Shown here one piece after another: positions 8,952-17,959 of a DNA stretch of 54,184 bases; positions within the stretch are counted from its first letter, which is position 1, and every line of letters starts with the position of its first letter. The stretch lies in NCBI GenBank assembly GCA_900321255.1, contig ONVK01000032.1, positions 1 to 54,184 of the forward strand, written 5' to 3'. Under the pieces are notes generated by a model. That model saw only the letters and a list, made by a program, of their open reading frames with translations. It was not told where the DNA came from and did not search any database. The stretch comes from an uncultured Lentisphaerota bacterium. Lineage in GTDB: Bacteria > Verrucomicrobiota > Kiritimatiellia > RFP12 > UBA1067. A program made the translations under genes and the position numbers.

Positions 8952-11108
8952 TCACTTGTCCAGTTTCCAGAGCGGCCACTGCCAGTTCTGCTCCGGCGTC
9001 TTCGAGTTGAGCTTCCAGCTCTTGCCCTCGGTCGCCCAGCTGGCCTGGCCGGACATAAGGCCCTTCTTGTTTGCACCGAAGCCGTTGAGCAACTTGACGG
9101 GAATCGACACATCGAGCCGGCGCGAGCCATCCTTCTCATCGCACGACCAGACTATTCCCTCGGTCGGCGCATCTGCCGCGAGATTGAGGACGTCCTTCGG
9201 GAAAGTCGGATTCCCGAGTGTGAGCGTGAACGCCCCGTCCTTCAGCACGGCCTTGAGCTCGTAGTCGAAGTAGGCCCAGTCCCCTATCTGCGGCTGGCGT
9301 TCCGGACGCGTCGAGAAGTACAGGAACAGCTTTCCCTTTCCTCCGACTGCGCAGACCGCCGGCAAGTCTACGCGGAAGCGCAACGCCTCTGCATCATGCC
9401 AGGCGGACACGGACGGTCTCTCCCCTGCCGGTCCGTACGAAAGCGAAACTGGATTCGGATCGCGCCCGACGGTGAACTTCGGCTCGTTGCCGTCTATGCG
9501 GTTGTTCCACCTCGTCTCGCTGAGCTCGCCCGATTTGTCGACAAGGCGCAAGAGCGAGGCGGGTACGGACCCCTTGCCCACGAGATACATTACGTCCGCG
9601 CTGGCGCGGATCGTCACCGCTCCGCCCTTCGCATCCACTTTGCGCGCGTCGCCCATCATCCCGAACACCGCGTCCGGAACGACCGGAACCGTCACGTCGC
9701 GACCGGCTCCAACGCTCTCGTCCTGCGTCCACACGGCGAGCACCCAGCTCTTCGCGCGGCGGAATAGCATCGAGCCGACACCCGTCTCCGCGCCGGGAAT
9801 CACAAGATCGCCGACGAATTCGCTTCCGTCGATCATCCGCGCGCATGCCGCGTGCGCGACCACGACGGGCTTCGGCTCTCCGCAGAGGCGGAAGAGCCCG
9901 AACCAGTGCTCGCGCTCGGACGGATCCTGCTCGCGGTCCGCCATCCAGTGCGGAATCAACGTCTTGCATCCCTCGGCGTAGAGCATCAGCGACTCGCGCG
10001 TCGTGCGCTGCGCCTGCTGGCGCTCGCTGCACGAGTGTCCGCGCTTGTCCTTAGGCGCAGTCGGCCATCCGTATTCCGTCACGTAGACGTCTAACTTGCG
10101 GCCAGCCAGCTTCTCGCAGTACTCGCGGCGGTTGCGTATCCACGCGCGGATGCGTACCTCGGGCGCGGGCGTGAAGCTGTACGGATGGATGTACATCGCG
10201 TCTATTCCCTCGAACCCGCCCGCTTTCGCGAATTCCGTTCCCCACGAAAGACGCCCGGGATCCGCACCGATTGAGCAGCCCGGACGGATTTTCATGAGAA
10301 CCGGCACCGACATCCTGCACCACTCGGCGAACTCCTTCGCCGTCATGTAGTCCCAGACCTCGTTGCCCATCTCGAAGACGTTCTGGTCCTTCGGAAGCTT
10401 CGACACCTCCTCTGCGAGCCACTTCTGGTACGGATCCTTCACCGGCACGCTGCAGCGCTGCCAGCCGCGCTTGTTCTTTGTCTCCTTGAACTTCTCCATC
10501 GGACCATACCGATTCTCGTCGTAGGCGGACTCCGGAATCCCCTCCACCTTCATCACGCAGATCATCTGGTGGTTCGTGACGAGGTCGAGCGTCGAGAGCA
10601 TGCCGGGCTCGTTCTCCTTCGGACCGCGCCCGTTGAAAGAATGGCGCGTCCACTGCAGCCCCATCTTCTCGCAGGCCGTCACGCACTCATCGAGCTCCCA
10701 CGTCCACGGTCTGCGCCACCATACGCCCGGATCGCTCAGCATGAAGACCTTGAGTCCGAAGCGGCGTCCCTCCGAGCGGAACTCCTCGGCCGACCGGTCC
10801 GCAAACGACACGACGCCAAAGCTCGTCACCTTGCCGCCGTTGTCTATCGCATAATACCCGGGGGCAAGTTTCCCGAGCATCAGCCGTCCCCCTTCGCGGT
10901 CGTATGTCGCGGGCACGACATTGCCGTAGTAGTCCGTGACGACAAAACCCTTCTCGGCATCCTTCCCCGGCTTGACGGCGAACGACACTTCCCCGCCGGA
11001 CGGAAAGAGGTTCATCGGCTTGACGTGTTCAATCGCGCCGTTGGAGTATCCGCCGCCGCACGCGGCAAGCGACGCTGACAAAGCCACCGCAGCCAGACAG
11101 GTCTTCAT
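8952..11108 (-). CDS. Clan GH-A glycoside hydrolase lipoprotein with C-terminal CBM9-like domain
   Basis: I chose ATG 11108 because it directly yields a lipoprotein signal MKTCLAAVALSASLAAC with Cys in a lipobox and GGAG 9 nt upstream; ATG 11144 in frame is an alternative. The 718-residue protein has a beta-sandwich-like N-terminus and a (beta/alpha)8 barrel with VFEMGNEVWD (acid/base Glu after Asn) and VYVTEYGWPT (nucleophile Glu), the clan GH-A signature. The exact family is not certain (GH39- or GH5-like). The last 190 residues (FTVGRDPNPVSLSYG, then LFLYFSTRPER and RRLDVSIPVKLLNG) resemble carbohydrate-binding family 9. It is probably anchored in the outer membrane. It is the first glycosidase downstream of a strong -35/-10 promoter with operator-like repeats. 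Confidence 0.85.
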   Translation of the reverse strand: MKTCLAAVALSASLAACGGGYSNGAIEHVKPMNLFPSGGEVSFAVKPGKDAEKGFVVTDYYGNVVPATYDREGGRLMLGKLAPGYYAIDNGGKVTSFGVVSFADRSAEEFRSEGRRFGLKVFMLSDPGVWWRRPWTWELDECVTACEKMGLQWTRHSFNGRGPKENEPGMLSTLDLVTNHQMICVMKVEGIPESAYDENRYGPMEKFKETKNKRGWQRCSVPVKDPYQKWLAEEVSKLPKDQNVFEMGNEVWDYMTAKEFAEWCRMSVPVLMKIRPGCSIGADPGRLSWGTEFAKAGGFEGIDAMYIHPYSFTPAPEVRIRAWIRNRREYCEKLAGRKLDVYVTEYGWPTAPKDKRGHSCSERQQAQRTTRESLMLYAEGCKTLIPHWMADREQDPSEREHWFGLFRLCGEPKPVVVAHAACARMIDGSEFVGDLVIPGAETGVGSMLFRRAKSWVLAVWTQDESVGAGRDVTVPVVPDAVFGMMGDARKVDAKGGAVTIRASADVMYLVGKGSVPASLLRLVDKSGELSETRWNNRIDGNEPKFTVGRDPNPVSLSYGPAGERPSVSAWHDAEALRFRVDLPAVCAVGGKGKLFLYFSTRPERQPQIGDWAYFDYELKAVLKDGAFTLTLGNPTFPKDVLNLAADAPTEGIVWSCDEKDGSRRLDVSIPVKLLNGFGANKKGLMSGQASWATEGKSWKLNSKTPEQNWQWPLWKLDK

Positions 11109-11182
11109 TCCGTGAACTCCATTATCAATCGATTCCGCTTTCATGAGTTCTTCCCTCTACCCTTTGCCGTTCTTGTGCCATC

Positions 11183-11212
11183 AGTATAGCAGAGAGCCAG
11201 CAAAAAGGTCAA
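11183..11212 (-). promoter_or_regulatory. Sigma70-type promoter of the glycosidase lipoprotein operon
   Basis: On the minus strand TTGACC (11212-11207) and TATACT (11188-11183) are separated by 18 nt. This is the clearest two-box promoter in the window, unlike the extended -10 type at housekeeping genes, and it lies just downstream of the candidate operator. Confidence 0.7.
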
Positions 11213-11227
11213 TGCGATAAGGACTGT

Positions 11228-11259
11228 TTCGCGCAAGTTAAAAAGACTAATTCACGCAA
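11228..11259 (-). promoter_or_regulatory. Candidate XylR/AraC operator: two direct repeats TTGCGYGAA
   Basis: On the minus strand TTGCGTGAA (11259-11251) and TTGCGCGAA (11236-11228) are repeated directly with 23 bp between starts, about two helical turns. They lie 15 and 38 bp upstream of the -35 box. AraC-family activators, including XylR, bind such direct repeats, and a XylR-type gene ends 5 bp away. The assignment is inference. Confidence 0.5.
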
Positions 11260-11263
11260 CAGC

Positions 11264-12409
11264 TCAGCCAATGTGCGCCTTGCGCCAGCGGAGCGGCGTG
11301 ACGCCGAACTTCTTCTTGAAGGCGGTGCGGAACGCTGCGCGAGAGCGCCAGCCGAGCCGCTCGGCGAGCGAGTCGACGGGGATGGATCTGTCGCGCAGCA
11401 TATCCGTCGCACGATCCATGAGGACAATGCCTATCTCATCGCATATCGTGTGGCCGGTGTTGCGCAGAAAACGCATCTCGGCCGAACGGCGCGAGCATTT
11501 CATTATCTTCGCGACGCCGTTGACGTCGAGTCCCCCCTCGGCTCTACGGCGTATCCCCTCGAGCGCCATCGCGACCATCGAGTCGGCGATACCGGATCCG
11601 CGCGTCGAATGGCGTCGCACCACGGCGAGCGGCGGAACGGTCTCGCTGCGGAACCTCTGCCGCGGAGAGTGGATGAGCTCGTCGAGAAGGCGCGCGGCGA
11701 GAAATCCTCCCTGTTCGAAGTCGATGCGTATACTCGTGAGGGACGGCTCGACGCGCTCGCAGATGTCGACGTTGTCGTCCACTCCGATTACCGCCATCTC
11801 CTCGGGGAGGGAGATCCTTGCATCCGCAGCGGCGATAAGCACCTCCTCAGCCACCGGATCGTGCGCGGCGAATACGCCGCACGGCTTGGGAAGGTTTTTG
11901 AGAAACGCCGACAGCTCCCTGCGGCGGCGCGCGGGCGGAACCCTGTTCTCCGGATCGAACCGTGCGCATGGAAGGCCCATCGAAGCGAGTTCCGCGGAGA
12001 AGGCCTCGGCGCGGAAGTCAGACCAGTACCGTCCGCCCTGTATGCCGACGAACGCGAACGACTGAAGGTTGAGGTCGGCGAGTTCGGACGCCGCGAGACG
12101 TCCCGTCGCCGCATCGTCGGTGTTGACGAAGAAGCCCTTCCCGTCCCAGCTCGTCTTGTCCTCGCAGAGGAACACCGTGGGATATCTGCGAAGGTCGACC
12201 GTCTTAAGCTCCGGAAACGAATGTCCGCACTCCGCGATGATTCCGATGGGGTCTGCAAGCGCAACGGCCTTGCGCAACGGGACTGCGGTCCTGTCTCGTT
12301 CGATTATCTGCACGCGCCATCCGCGCGGAGCGGCGAAGCGGTACACACCGGCGAGCCTGTCACGGCAGCTCAGGCGCGTCGAGGACGTGAGGAAGAGTAT
12401 GTCCTTCAT
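11264..12409 (-). CDS. XylR-type transcriptional regulator (LacI-like sensor plus AraC DNA-binding domain)
   Basis: The 381-residue protein starts at ATG 12409; longer in-frame sequence upstream only shadows the neighbouring gene. Residues about 1-270 are a LacI/GalR-like periplasmic-binding-protein fold with GVFAAHDPVAEEVLIAA and MAVIGVDDNVDICERVEPSLTSI. The last 100 residues are an AraC helix-turn-helix pair (VDSLAERLGWRSRAAFRTAF, then FGVTPLRWRK). This arrangement is that of E. coli XylR, where sugar binding to the sensor turns on transcription. It overlaps the upstream membrane-protein stop as ATGA, so both are made together. It likely controls the glycosidase operon that begins just downstream; the inducing sugar is not known. 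Confidence 0.88.
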   Translation of the reverse strand: MKDILFLTSSTRLSCRDRLAGVYRFAAPRGWRVQIIERDRTAVPLRKAVALADPIGIIAECGHSFPELKTVDLRRYPTVFLCEDKTSWDGKGFFVNTDDAATGRLAASELADLNLQSFAFVGIQGGRYWSDFRAEAFSAELASMGLPCARFDPENRVPPARRRRELSAFLKNLPKPCGVFAAHDPVAEEVLIAAADARISLPEEMAVIGVDDNVDICERVEPSLTSIRIDFEQGGFLAARLLDELIHSPRQRFRSETVPPLAVVRRHSTRGSGIADSMVAMALEGIRRRAEGGLDVNGVAKIMKCSRRSAEMRFLRNTGHTICDEIGIVLMDRATDMLRDRSIPVDSLAERLGWRSRAAFRTAFKKKFGVTPLRWRKAHIG

Positions 12410-13080
12410 TTCGTACGTCTCCCTATCTGAAGGCACATGATGGTCCAGAACGCGCCGACGGCGCCGGAAAGCTGGACCTGCAGCGGCAGCGGAAACGCGA
12501 AGACGGCAAAGTTCACCGGAATCCATACCGCCCAGTTTGCGAGGAGGTTCGGAAGGTACGCCGACGCCGCGAAGTCGTCGGGCCATTCCTCCCGCGAGCG
12601 CCTGAAGGAGAAATCGCGGGACAGCCAGAAGAAGAACATCGCGTTCGCAGGCGCGATCAGCAGCGCAGTCCACACGAACTGGTTGGCGAACGTCTTTTCG
12701 GCAAGCGTCAGGAAATCCCTTCCGTCGCCGAACACGAACGAAAGCCCCCTGTAGAAGAAATCCACCCCGATCCCGACGAATGCGCTCCACAGTCCCTGCG
12801 CGGCTATCGTCGCCCACAGGAGGCGCGGACGCAGCGACGGAATGGCGACCTGGAAAACGCCTGGCAGAATCCCGTAGAAGAACATGCGGTTCGCCGCAGC
12901 CGCGATCCATCCGCTCTCCTTCTGCCATCTCAGCACCGGCTCAAGCGCGGCGGCGAAGACAGGCACCGTGTAGTAGGCGACGGCAAGCGCCACCGCAACC
13001 ACCCACAGCACGAACATCGGCACGACCGTCGCGCGGAGCGAGGCAGTGACGATTCCGAAGATATGTCTGAAGTCGACCAT
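12406..13080 (-). CDS. Mpv17/PMP22-like integral membrane protein
   Basis: ATG 13080 gives a 224-residue protein with about five hydrophobic segments. The C-terminal stretch NWAVWIPVNFAVFAFP, with Trp, Pro, Asn and Phe in these positions, followed by AVGAFWTIM, resembles the Mpv17/PMP22 family signature (W..WP..NF..VP, then W..YL). That family is best known from eukaryotic organelle membranes and its function is unclear. Here it is translationally coupled to a XylR-type regulator, so a role in sensing or handling the same sugars is possible. The ATG is 6 nt after TATAAT with no Shine-Dalgarno, so the mRNA is probably leaderless. A TTG codon two residues upstream is a less likely start. Confidence 0.6.
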   Translation of the reverse strand: MVDFRHIFGIVTASLRATVVPMFVLWVVAVALAVAYYTVPVFAAALEPVLRWQKESGWIAAAANRMFFYGILPGVFQVAIPSLRPRLLWATIAAQGLWSAFVGIGVDFFYRGLSFVFGDGRDFLTLAEKTFANQFVWTALLIAPANAMFFFWLSRDFSFRRSREEWPDDFAASAYLPNLLANWAVWIPVNFAVFAFPLPLQVQLSGAVGAFWTIMCLQIGRRTK

Positions 13081-13086
13081 GGTCAA

Positions 13087-13092
13087 ATTATA
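13087..13092 (-). promoter_or_regulatory. TATAAT -10 element, leaderless start of the Mpv17-like gene
   Basis: Minus-strand TGCTATAAT is an extended -10 (TGnTATAAT). Six nt separate it from the ATG, so transcription should begin at or next to the start codon. Confidence 0.65.
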
Positions 13093-13190
13093 GCAAATCT
13101 GACAAAGTCCCGCTTCAACGTCGCATTTCGGACAGCTGCTGAGGCGGCAGTGGCAATGGTTTTCTCAACACAGTCACCGATGTGTTATGG

Positions 13191-13196
13191 TATAAT
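13191..13196 (+). promoter_or_regulatory. TATAAT -10 element, leaderless start of the second XylR-type gene
   Basis: Plus-strand TGGTATAAT ends 6 nt before ATG 13203. No Shine-Dalgarno fits between them. It is divergent from the promoter at 13087 across about 100 bp in which no other gene is seen. Confidence 0.7.
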
Positions 13197-13202
13197 CTCG
13201 CC

Positions 13203-14381
13203 ATGAAGCGATCAACTGCCAGCAATAAAGTTCGCAAGGTTTTTCTGTCACCCAAGCTCGAAGGCAAGGCCGGTCGCGAACACCTCGCAGGAATTCTCAG
13301 TTTTCTCGACGCAGGGCATGTCTGGGATGTCCAGATCGTCCGCTCTGCCTCCGAGTTGAACGCCGAGACGGTAAGAAAGGCGCTCGCCGACGGCACGGAG
13401 GGCTTTCTTTTGAGCGTCGCAGCGGAAGGCCGCCAGAAAGCGGCGCTCGACCTGCTTGCCAAGTCGCATCGACCAGTGGTCGTGCTTGACGACCACGGCC
13501 CAGGACGTCGCGCGTCCAACTTCGCCTATGTCAGATTCGACACTCCTGCCATTGTCGCTGCGGCGCTCGATCATTTCGAGCGCATCATGCCTGGCGCGGG
13601 CGTAGCGTTCGTTCCCGACCCGTCGCGCGAGCCCTGGTCGGTCTCGCGCGAAAACGCCTTTCTTTCGATAGTCGCCAAGCGTCGCCTTCAAGGTTCGGTC
13701 TTCGGCGGCCGCACGCGCAGGCAGCTTGCGTCGTGGCTTGCCGCCCTTCCATCGCCTACGGGTGTGCTCGCGGCGAACGACCTGACGGCGCTTCTCGTTG
13801 CCGAGACATGTGCGGAACGCGGCATTGTAGTTCCAGACCGGCTCTCGGTCCTCGGCATCGACAACGACGAACTCCTATGCGGACATACACGTCCGCCAAT
13901 AGCGACGGTAGAGCCAAACTTCGCGGGGGCTGGTTTTCTCGCCGCTGCTACGCTTCAGCAGATGATGGACGGACGCAGGACACGTCGTGAAATCGTCGTT
14001 CCTGAAAGCGTAAGCCGTCTTGTCGTGCGCGACTCGGCGCGTCCATGCGCCGGCAAGCCTCTTCTCTTCCGTAGGGCGACCGACCTCATACGGTCTGACG
14101 CGGTACGCCTCGACGTCATTACCCTCGCTCGAGAACTCGGCGTGTCGCATACGCGGCTCGCAGAGGCGTTCCGTCGGCAGGGGAAGACGGTTGCGGGGGA
14201 GATAAAGACGGCGCGCTATGCAAAGGTTCTCGAATTGCTGCGCGACCCGCATCAGGCAATCGGCCCGATCGCAAACCTCTGCGGGTGGCGTTCAGAGACG
14301 CATCTCATGCACGATTTCAAAAGGCGCATGGGCACGACCATGCGTGCGTGGCGCAGACGCCACCTGCACGGCGACGAATAG
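13203..14381 (+). CDS. XylR-type transcriptional regulator (divergent copy)
   Basis: The 392-residue protein starts at ATG 13203, just after TATAAT; the frame is open a little farther upstream but that would place the promoter inside the gene. It has a LacI-like sensor (PTGVLAANDLTALLVAETC, LSVLGIDNDELLCGHTRPPI) and a C-terminal AraC domain (LDVITLARELGVSHTRLAEA, then IANLCGWRSETHLMHDFKRR). It is a paralogue in architecture, not a close copy, of the regulator at 11264. Divergent placement next to the glycosidase locus suggests joint control, perhaps by a different sugar. It converges on the kinase gene with only 6 nt between stops. Confidence 0.87.
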   Translation: MKRSTASNKVRKVFLSPKLEGKAGREHLAGILSFLDAGHVWDVQIVRSASELNAETVRKALADGTEGFLLSVAAEGRQKAALDLLAKSHRPVVVLDDHGPGRRASNFAYVRFDTPAIVAAALDHFERIMPGAGVAFVPDPSREPWSVSRENAFLSIVAKRRLQGSVFGGRTRRQLASWLAALPSPTGVLAANDLTALLVAETCAERGIVVPDRLSVLGIDNDELLCGHTRPPIATVEPNFAGAGFLAAATLQQMMDGRRTRREIVVPESVSRLVVRDSARPCAGKPLLFRRATDLIRSDAVRLDVITLARELGVSHTRLAEAFRRQGKTVAGEIKTARYAKVLELLRDPHQAIGPIANLCGWRSETHLMHDFKRRMGTTMRAWRRRHLHGDE

Positions 14382-14387
14382 ACCGCG

Positions 14388-17135
14388 CTATTCCTCGGAT
14401 ACCGCGTCGAACTCCATGTCCGGGAAGATCGCCTTAGCGCGGTTGAGGTATTCGGGAAGTTCCTTTACGGCATTCTTCGCAATCTGCTCGGCGCGCGTCG
14501 TGACTGTCGGGTCGTCGCCGCAGATGATCTGCATCGTAAGCGCCGCGCCCATCATCGCATCGGCCCAGGGCTGGAGGCTGAGGCGCTTCCCGTCTGAAAG
14601 CTTGCAGACGTTCTTGCCCTTTTCGATGAACTTGATGATGAGCTCGTTCAGGTTGCCGTGGTACTGCTGGTAGAACTTCACCCATGTCATCTTCATGGGC
14701 GTCTTGCCGTCGGGCTTTATCAGGCTTATCTCCTTTTCGCTGATGTTCGCAATCTTGAACCTAGCAAGCTTCGACTTCGCGAACTTGTAGTCCTTGCAGT
14801 TCGCGATGAACACCTCCTGGACCGTCGCCATCATCTTCACCTTGTGTATGTAGATGTCGGCGTACACCTGGCTCTCGGAAAACTTGAATTCGTCCTTGAC
14901 CATCGTCAGCTGGCGTATCGCGCCCTTCCAGTCGAGCTGGCGGAAGACTCCTGCCGTCACAAGCGACTCGAACTTCTCCTTGATCTTCTCGTTGTCCGCG
15001 GCTATCGTCTCCTGCTTCTCCTTCTCGAGACGCGCAAGGCGCTCCTCTTCCTCCTTCTTCTTCCTCTCCGCCTCTTCGGCGCGTTCGAGCTCCTTCTTGA
15101 TGATCAGCAGGCGGTCTGTTGTCTGCTTGACGGTCTGCGAACCCTTGGAACGGATGTATCCGACCGCCTTCTGGACCTTCGATACGTCGTCGGACGCCTT
15201 GATCTGGTCGAATTCGTCCTTCGCGGCCTGGCTGAACTCCGCAGCCCGCTGCATCGCCGCCTCGTCGTCGCCTTCGATCTTCGTCGAGTCGATTTTCTCC
15301 ACGAGCAGATCGATGTTGTGGTGCAGACGTATCGCGGCGGCCTGGCAGCTGTACGCGCGGCCCCAGAGCTCGTTCATGTTCCGTATTGCGCTCTGCAGCG
15401 CTTCGTTGAACTTGGCGTCCGCGGCGGAAGTGCCGCTCTCAGCGCTTGTCGCGGCTGGCGCGGCAGGCTCCTGCTGTGCGGCAGGTGCGGCCGCATTCGC
15501 CGCTGCCGCAGCCATTTTCTCCTTCATCTCCTTTTCCCACGCCTCCTTGGCCTTCAGGTAGGCCTCGTGTTCGGGCGATGCTGGATCTGCCTCGTCGTCG
15601 TTCGGAGGACGGAACTTGGGAATGGTCGTCGCCGCTGCGGAGACGACGGCCGCTGTATTGGACGCTTGGCCCTGCGTAGCTCCGTCCGCGGCCTGGGCCA
15701 TTTGCGCGCCCGCCGCCGCAAGCGCGTTCGTGTCGCCTTCTGAGGCCTTCTCGACAATGTTAGTGAGCGCAATCGCCTCCAGCAGCTCGGGCGTGGGACC
15801 GGGCTTGATGCGCGCCACGATGTCGGAGTCGAACTTTTCCGAAAGCTCTCTGCGCAGCTGGTCCGTCGGCCTCTGGCATTCGGCGACGGCCTTTCCCGCG
15901 AGGATGTCGAACTCCTCCGCAAACTTCAAGGCGTTCCTGCGGATGTCGGCTATCGCCTCGCGCGCCTTGTGGAGGTTGCCGGCGATCTGCTCCTGCTTCG
16001 CGCGTTCGCGCGAGTTGCGGTCTGCGATGACATACCACACGAGAAGGCCGGCGACAAGGCCGATAGCGGCGATGGTGATTCCGATCACGCCAAGCACCTT
16101 GCCGGCGACGCCTCCTTCTTCCGGTTCCGGCGGCGGAGCTGAATGACGATTCGTCGACTGATCGGCCTGATCGCCTTCGCCCCCCTCCGCGCCTTCGACG
16201 GCGGTCTTCACCTTGAAGCGCTTGCGGCCCTTCATCATGATCTTGCGGCCGCCGACGGATGTCCCGGTTGGCGCTGCGGCGCCTGCGGGAGCGGCAGTAA
16301 GGCCTGTCGCCATGACGCGACTGTATTCCTGCAGAAGAGCCTCGAACGACGGGAACCGGTCGGAAGGATTGAGCGCAAGCATCTTGAGGACGAGCGCGTC
16401 GATCTGCGGCGAGATGTCGGGACGCAGCTTGCTTGGCGGTACGGGAGCGCCCTCGAAGCGCTTGCGGACCACCGCGGCCGCGTCGTCGCCCTCGAACGGA
16501 GCGACGCCGGTGAGCGCATGGTAGATCGTTCCGCCGAGCGAATACATGTCGGCGCGGTAGTCGATCGGCTCCTTCTTGACCTTTTCGGGGGCGATGTAGT
16601 AGGGCGTACCCCAGATTTCGTTCGTGTCCTTCTGCATCGCCGCGAGGCCGAAGTCGACGAGCTTGGCGTTGCCGTTCGCGTCGAGAAGCACGTTCTCCGG
16701 CTTGACGTCGCCGTGGACAAGCCCCTGGTCGGCGGCGCACCTTAGCGCCTGCGCGACCTGCTCGCAGATCTTCATCACACGGGGAATGTCGATGGACGAG
16801 CCGGAGTTCTGCATCAGCTTGTCAAGGGAGCCGCCGGCGACAAGCTCCATTGCGATGTACGGCATGCCGTCTGCGATGCCGTAGCTGTAGATCTGCGCGA
16901 TGTTCGGGTGGATGAGCTTTGCCGCGGCCTGGGCCTCGCGCTTGAACTTCTCGACGAATTCGGCGTCTGCGCCGTATTCCTTGAGCATCACCTTGACGGC
17001 GACGGGGCGGTCGAGCATCTTGTCGCGCCCCATGTAGACGCCGCCCATTCCGCCGCGCCCAAGCTCGCGCTCAAGCAGGAAGTTGCCGGTCTCCCCGAAT
17101 ACGCCGGGTGTCTGAATCAGCTGTTCTTCGCTCAT
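14388..17135 (-). CDS. Membrane-anchored Hanks-type serine/threonine kinase with extracytoplasmic coiled-coil region
   Basis: The start is ATG 17135, overlapping the lepB stop as ATGA, with GGAGG 8 nt upstream; an ATG 5 codons earlier lies inside the ribosome site. The 915-residue protein has a kinase domain at about 20-285: Gly-rich loop GRGGMGGV (26-33), Lys48, catalytic loop HGDVKPEN (141-148), DFG (161-163) and APE (182-184). The loop reads HGD rather than HRD, so it is a non-RD kinase. A transmembrane helix follows at about 345-370, then an Ala/Pro-rich linker and a long charged coiled coil (ELERAEEAERKKKEEEERL). The C-terminal region is unknown and should lie outside the cytoplasm. It closes the operon guaB-lepB-kinase; substrate and signal are unknown. 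Confidence 0.92.
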   Translation of the reverse strand: MSEEQLIQTPGVFGETGNFLLERELGRGGMGGVYMGRDKMLDRPVAVKVMLKEYGADAEFVEKFKREAQAAAKLIHPNIAQIYSYGIADGMPYIAMELVAGGSLDKLMQNSGSSIDIPRVMKICEQVAQALRCAADQGLVHGDVKPENVLLDANGNAKLVDFGLAAMQKDTNEIWGTPYYIAPEKVKKEPIDYRADMYSLGGTIYHALTGVAPFEGDDAAAVVRKRFEGAPVPPSKLRPDISPQIDALVLKMLALNPSDRFPSFEALLQEYSRVMATGLTAAPAGAAAPTGTSVGGRKIMMKGRKRFKVKTAVEGAEGGEGDQADQSTNRHSAPPPEPEEGGVAGKVLGVIGITIAAIGLVAGLLVWYVIADRNSRERAKQEQIAGNLHKAREAIADIRRNALKFAEEFDILAGKAVAECQRPTDQLRRELSEKFDSDIVARIKPGPTPELLEAIALTNIVEKASEGDTNALAAAGAQMAQAADGATQGQASNTAAVVSAAATTIPKFRPPNDDEADPASPEHEAYLKAKEAWEKEMKEKMAAAAANAAAPAAQQEPAAPAATSAESGTSAADAKFNEALQSAIRNMNELWGRAYSCQAAAIRLHHNIDLLVEKIDSTKIEGDDEAAMQRAAEFSQAAKDEFDQIKASDDVSKVQKAVGYIRSKGSQTVKQTTDRLLIIKKELERAEEAERKKKEEEERLARLEKEKQETIAADNEKIKEKFESLVTAGVFRQLDWKGAIRQLTMVKDEFKFSESQVYADIYIHKVKMMATVQEVFIANCKDYKFAKSKLARFKIANISEKEISLIKPDGKTPMKMTWVKFYQQYHGNLNELIIKFIEKGKNVCKLSDGKRLSLQPWADAMMGAALTMQIICGDDPTVTTRAEQIAKNAVKELPEYLNRAKAIFPDMEFDAVSEE

Positions 17136-17959
17136 CGTATGATCCTCCATCCGTTGAAAGGCCAGAAGACAACGCTGCCGACGCCCCTCAGCTTGGAGCC
17201 TGGAACCGGCCCCCAGTAGCGGCTGTCGTAGCTGTTGTTGAAATTGTCGCCGCAGGCGAAGTACTCGTCCTCTCCCATTGTCACGGTCCTGGGAAGGTCT
17301 TCGCGGACGTGGCCCTGCCCGTCGGTCGGCAGATGCTCGAGCTCGTATGTCTCGCCAGGTGTCGCCTTCATGCGCTTGATGTAGTGGGTGCCCTGCGGAA
17401 GACCCTCGATCCCGGTCGTCGAGAAGATCATCACGTCACCGGCGCGGGGCTTCCGGAAATTCCATATCCAGCGGTTGACGAAGATAAAGTCTCCTGTAAC
17501 TATCGCACCCTTCCAGAACGTCTCGCCGGCGCGGAAGTGCTGGTTCCTCAGGCCGTTGCATGCATCTGTAGGCAGCTTGAACGTCTTTTCGCTCGCGCCG
17601 ATGCGTATGTTGGCGAAGCCGTCGTTGCGCGGCTGCACGCGCGCCATGCCCGAGGCGGGGGCCTTGTAGTCTACGACGCGTTCGCCGGTCCACAGCCATT
17701 TGAGTATCGACAGCGGAAAGACGTCCCATGTTCCCTTCTCGACGTTCGCGACCGTGTGGTAGCCCCAGAGCGTCTCCTGCATCGAGCCGGTCGGAATGTT
17801 GAACGGCTCGTAGAAGTAGGCGCGGAAACACATCGCGACGGAGATCGCGACGACGAGCGTGTCGAGCCACTCGCGGCCGTAGTCCTGCCAGGTCTTGGCC
17901 GGTTTTTCGCCCGCGGACGGCGCGTCTGGGACCTTGAAACCCTCGGTAATCTCGCTCAT
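17132..17959 (-). CDS. lepB: Signal peptidase I
   Basis: The 275-residue protease cleaves signal peptides of exported proteins at the outer face of the inner membrane. A single N-terminal membrane segment (WLDTLVVAISVAMCFRAYF) precedes the Ser motif NIPTGSMQ. The general base Lys sits in HYIKRMKATPGE, and the box GDNFNNSYDSRYWG ends the family signature. An insert of about 90 residues separates the Ser and Lys boxes, longer than in small Gram-positive enzymes. The ATG overlaps the guaB stop as ATGA and its own stop overlaps the kinase start, so three genes are coupled. It will serve the many signal-peptide proteins encoded nearby. Confidence 0.95.
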   Translation of the reverse strand: MSEITEGFKVPDAPSAGEKPAKTWQDYGREWLDTLVVAISVAMCFRAYFYEPFNIPTGSMQETLWGYHTVANVEKGTWDVFPLSILKWLWTGERVVDYKAPASGMARVQPRNDGFANIRIGASEKTFKLPTDACNGLRNQHFRAGETFWKGAIVTGDFIFVNRWIWNFRKPRAGDVMIFSTTGIEGLPQGTHYIKRMKATPGETYELEHLPTDGQGHVREDLPRTVTMGEDEYFACGDNFNNSYDSRYWGPVPGSKLRGVGSVVFWPFNGWRIIR

